Shown here one piece after another: positions 59,504 through 60,961 of a DNA stretch of 60,961 nucleotides. A model generated the notes under the pieces. That model saw only the letters and a program-made list of their open reading frames with translations. It was not told the origin of the DNA and ran no database searches. Each line of letters starts with the position of its first letter. Position 1 is the first letter of the stretch. The translations under genes and the position numbers were made by a program. Origin of the DNA: CAZHTS01 sp964535315 (GTDB lineage Bacteria; Chloroflexota; Anaerolineae; Anaerolineales; Anaerolineaceae); the NCBI GenBank assembly GCA_964535315.1, contig CAZHTS010000021.1, forward strand, positions 1-60,961, written 5' to 3'.

Positions 59504-60000
59504 ACCAATTATTTGCTGATGGCGGTGTTATTCGGAAGAACCCATCAATCTTTGGCGGTACCTTTGCCTATCGCATTGTGCAGGATGGCGAGGTTATCCT
59601 TGAACATTCCGGCATTATCCGCCCGGCCGCTGCCCGAGTACCCAAGATAACAAACAACCAGGCTGAAATGTGCGCAGTGGTTGCCGGCCTCCTGGCCTTG
59701 CAGCCTGACTGGATTGGAACGGTTTATTCTGATAGCAGCATAACCCTCGGCAGGGTTTTTGAAGGGTACAGGTGGGGGGGAATCCCTCAGTGGTTGCACG
59801 TAAAATTTAGGGCCGCCCGGCTGCGTCTGGTGAACTGGATGGCAATCGATCATGTCTTATTGTCCGGGCACCCAACCAAAGCCCAACTGGTGATCGGTTT
59901 AGGCAAAGGGGGGCGTCAGGTGAGCGAACACCAGGTGTGGTGCGATCTGGCCTGCAAGAAAGTGGCGAAAGAATTTTTGGCCTATAACATCTTGAGTTAA
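59500..60000 (+). CDS. RNase HI-family protein
   Basis: A 166-residue RNase H-fold protein. Catalytic acids can be matched in order: Asp in LFADGG (near 7), Glu in TNNQAEMCAVVAGL (near 54), Asp in VYSDSSITL (near 76), and a last Asp in HQVWCDLACKKVA (near 150), with His in LLSGHPT before it. The family removes RNA from RNA-DNA hybrids such as Okazaki primers. It is encoded in the operon with the nucleotidyltransferase and fits phage DNA synthesis. Start overlaps the previous stop. Confidence 0.78.
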   Translation: MNQLFADGGVIRKNPSIFGGTFAYRIVQDGEVILEHSGIIRPAAARVPKITNNQAEMCAVVAGLLALQPDWIGTVYSDSSITLGRVFEGYRWGGIPQWLHVKFRAARLRLVNWMAIDHVLLSGHPTKAQLVIGLGKGGRQVSEHQVWCDLACKKVAKEFLAYNILS

Positions 60001-60025
60001 GCGAATATGTAAAGTGAAACAAATA

Positions 60026-60051
60026 GCCCCGGGATTCAAACCGGGGCCTTT
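60026..60051 (+). terminator. Terminator after the RNase H gene
   Basis: GCCCCGG/CCGGGGC (7 bp, eight-base loop) followed by CTTTT. The fifth motif copy begins six bases on. Confidence 0.88.
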
Positions 60052-60056
60052 TGTTT

Positions 60057-60083
60057 CCCAAAACGCCGGCTCGTTTTTTAAAT
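60057..60083 (+). promoter_or_regulatory. Bipartite motif copy 5 (putative phage promoter)
   Basis: CCCAAAA (60057-60063), eight bases, CGTTTTTTAAAT (60072-60083; one change), then ACGCAT. GGAAG follows at 60090-60094 and an ATG at 60103. Confidence 0.7.
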
Positions 60084-60102
60084 ACGCATGGAAGAAAAAG
60101 TA

Positions 60103-60606
60103 ATGCAGAAAATCAAGGGTATTCTGGCGCTGATAGAAAATGGGGCCACAGATGGGGAGCGTCAGGCAGCAAGAGCGGCGCTTCAACGCATGATGGCAAA
60201 GTATAAACTGACCAATGCAGACCTGGGCCTGGAAACGAACATCGTCAAATTTGATTATCAGAATGAGCACGAAAAGAAACTACTTGTTCAAATAATAGCC
60301 ACCGTCCTTAATGCGCCCAGCGTTGACTGTTGGTTCTACTCGCCTTACAGCAACAACAGAAGGGCCTCAAAAAGCATCTGGGTGCAGGTGACCAGGGTGC
60401 AAGAGATGGAAATCACCGACTTATACAACGCTTACCGTAAAGATATGCGGGCATGGATGGGGGTTTTGGTTGAGGCTTTTATTATGGCAAACAATATTTA
60501 CCCGAAGGGGGCAAAAGGAAAGAGCAGGCTTTCTAAAAAAGAGATTGAGAGACAGAAGTCGATCGTTGAAATGTCCGGGTATATCAACACTGTGCAAACC
60601 AAATAA
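60103..60606 (+). CDS. DUF2786-like phage protein
   Basis: A 167-residue product starting at the ATG at 60103, eight bases after GGAAG; a further ATG at 60088 lies between the motif and that site. The N-terminus (KIKGILALIENGATDGERQAARAALQRMMAKYKL) matches the DUF2786 pattern. The rest has a long beta-helix-beta middle (EKKLLVQIIATVLNAPSVDCWFY) and a basic tail (GAKGKSRLSKKEIERQKS). Such proteins occur in phages and plasmids without a known activity. First gene behind motif copy 5. Confidence 0.7.
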   Translation: MQKIKGILALIENGATDGERQAARAALQRMMAKYKLTNADLGLETNIVKFDYQNEHEKKLLVQIIATVLNAPSVDCWFYSPYSNNRRASKSIWVQVTRVQEMEITDLYNAYRKDMRAWMGVLVEAFIMANNIYPKGAKGKSRLSKKEIERQKSIVEMSGYINTVQTK

Positions 60607-60624
60607 ACCCAGGAAGTTATTTGT

Positions 60625-60961
60625 ATGAACCGTTACGCCCTTAGCATTATTAAACATCTGGAACAAGTCGCCGCCAGTGGGCACAGCCCGTCCCAGGTTT
60701 TCGATGACTGGTTGGATCTGACGCAGGCTGCACTGGAGGCTCTGCCGGCTCATTTGCGCTCGACCCAACAGATCCTGCCCCTGACCGACACCCCGGAGAC
60801 CCAGGCGCTGTGGAACCGGCTGCGCAGCCGCTATCCGCAGCCCTGGTGCTGGGCGGAGTTCAGCACCGCCGTCGGTGTCCTGCTCAATAGCGTAGTTGAG
60901 TGGCAGGACACCCTGGGAACAGTTTACATGGACTTCGGCATGCCCAACAAGCACTCCGGCC
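60625..60961 (+). CDS. N6-adenine DNA methyltransferase, N-terminal part (cut by the window edge)
   Basis: One hundred and twelve codons are in the window, from the ATG at 60625 (AGGAAG before it) to the edge. The sequence begins MNRYALSIIKHLEQVAASGH, has the helical segment SPSQVFDDWLDLTQAALEALPAH, and reaches WQDTLGTVYMDFGMPNKHSG. This matches the N-terminal part of phage- and plasmid-borne N6-adenine methylases in which the last block leads into QFFTP. The SAM and catalytic (NPPY) motifs would lie beyond the edge. Base composition is richer in GC than the preceding gene. Confidence 0.6.
   Translation, partial: MNRYALSIIKHLEQVAASGHSPSQVFDDWLDLTQAALEALPAHLRSTQQILPLTDTPETQALWNRLRSRYPQPWCWAEFSTAVGVLLNSVVEWQDTLGTVYMDFGMPNKHSG

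Larger units (their letters stand above)
47930..60961. mobile_element. Integrated phage-like element, left part (runs off the right edge)
   Basis: All genes from here except the repressor are on the plus strand, tightly packed, and typical of phage early regions: repressor, sigma factors, helicases, SSB-like protein, initiator plus DnaB, tRNAs, RNase H and DNA methyltransferase. A bipartite motif is repeated five times only here. The element begins directly at the 3' end of tRNA-Leu(GAG). No integrase, terminase, capsid or tail gene is in the window; they may lie beyond the edge. The left boundary at the tRNA is inferred, and no att repeat can be checked here. Confidence 0.75.

Noticed and set aside
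47930..60961. A CRISPR array, or a toxin-antitoxin pair, in the element
   Set aside because: The repeats present are iterons or motif copies with irregular spacing, and the XRE gene has no adjacent toxin-like partner.

Overview
The first 47.8 kb looks like an ordinary bacterial chromosome, most likely Chloroflexota (Anaerolineae-like). This is an inference from lipoproteins with Pro/Thr-rich linkers, PAS/GAF-rich sensor kinases, a SIMPL lipoprotein, a CAP-LysM surface protein and a ChlI-type ATPase, together with typical sigma70-type promoters. No rRNA or marker gene in the window fixes the taxonomy. Everything to the right of a tRNA-Leu(GAG) at 47848-47929 looks like the left part of an integrated temperate phage or phage-like element that runs off the right edge.

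Host layout. 171-2749: two lipoproteins, the second GH10-like. 2763-6165 (minus): EamA transporter, then a MoaD/ThiS-like protein, aldehyde:ferredoxin oxidoreductase and [4Fe-4S] ferredoxin. 6278-11999 (minus): nucleotidyltransferase-fold protein, APC permease, phosphoesterase, geranylgeranyl-reductase-family flavoprotein and nitrilase. 12149-19196: SIMPL lipoprotein, 7TM histidine kinase, inorganic pyrophosphatase, MBL hydrolase, PanE-like reductase and MarR/GbsR regulator. 19202-24690: second EamA transporter, B12 radical SAM protein, rhodanese, serine hydrolase and CAP-LysM protein. 24821-32496: an operon of an orphan periplasmic-binding lipoprotein, a CACHE-PAS-GAF kinase and a REC-PAS-GAF-GGDEF protein, probably a ligand-to-c-di-GMP pathway. 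32531-37426: ParB-like/USP fusion, Ser/Thr kinase and DegS-like kinase. 37448-47742: PPi-type phosphofructokinase, Nudix, RsmD, a truncated UroD-like gene, ChlI-like ATPase, GtrA, UDP-sugar epimerase, G5/beta-propeller lipoprotein, ScpB, RsuA-family pseudouridine synthase, NERD-like membrane protein and PlsX.

The element (47930 to the edge) reads almost wholly rightward. A leftward XRE repressor and a rightward sigma factor are expressed from back-to-back promoters. Then follow an SNF2 helicase, an SSB-like protein with the acidic IPF tail, small regulators, a replication initiator whose gene carries an iteron cluster (probable origin), a DnaB helicase, a second sigma factor, two odd tRNAs flanking a strongly structured 280-nt intergenic RNA, a pol-beta-fold nucleotidyltransferase, a membrane protein with a C-terminal HTH, RNase H, a DUF2786-like protein and the start of an N6-adenine DNA methyltransferase. 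No integrase or virion gene lies in the window.

The most interesting signal is a bipartite DNA motif, CCCAAAA-N8-CGTTTGTTAAATGCAT. It occurs five times with identical spacing, only inside the element; four copies directly follow an intrinsic terminator and sit just before a start codon, and the fifth overlaps the stop codon of the second sigma gene and precedes the tRNA cluster. It looks like a phage-specific promoter class, presumably read by one of the two phage sigma factors. Together the repressor/sigma switch, the motif regulon and the iteron origin describe an early-gene control and replication module that I cannot match to a known phage.
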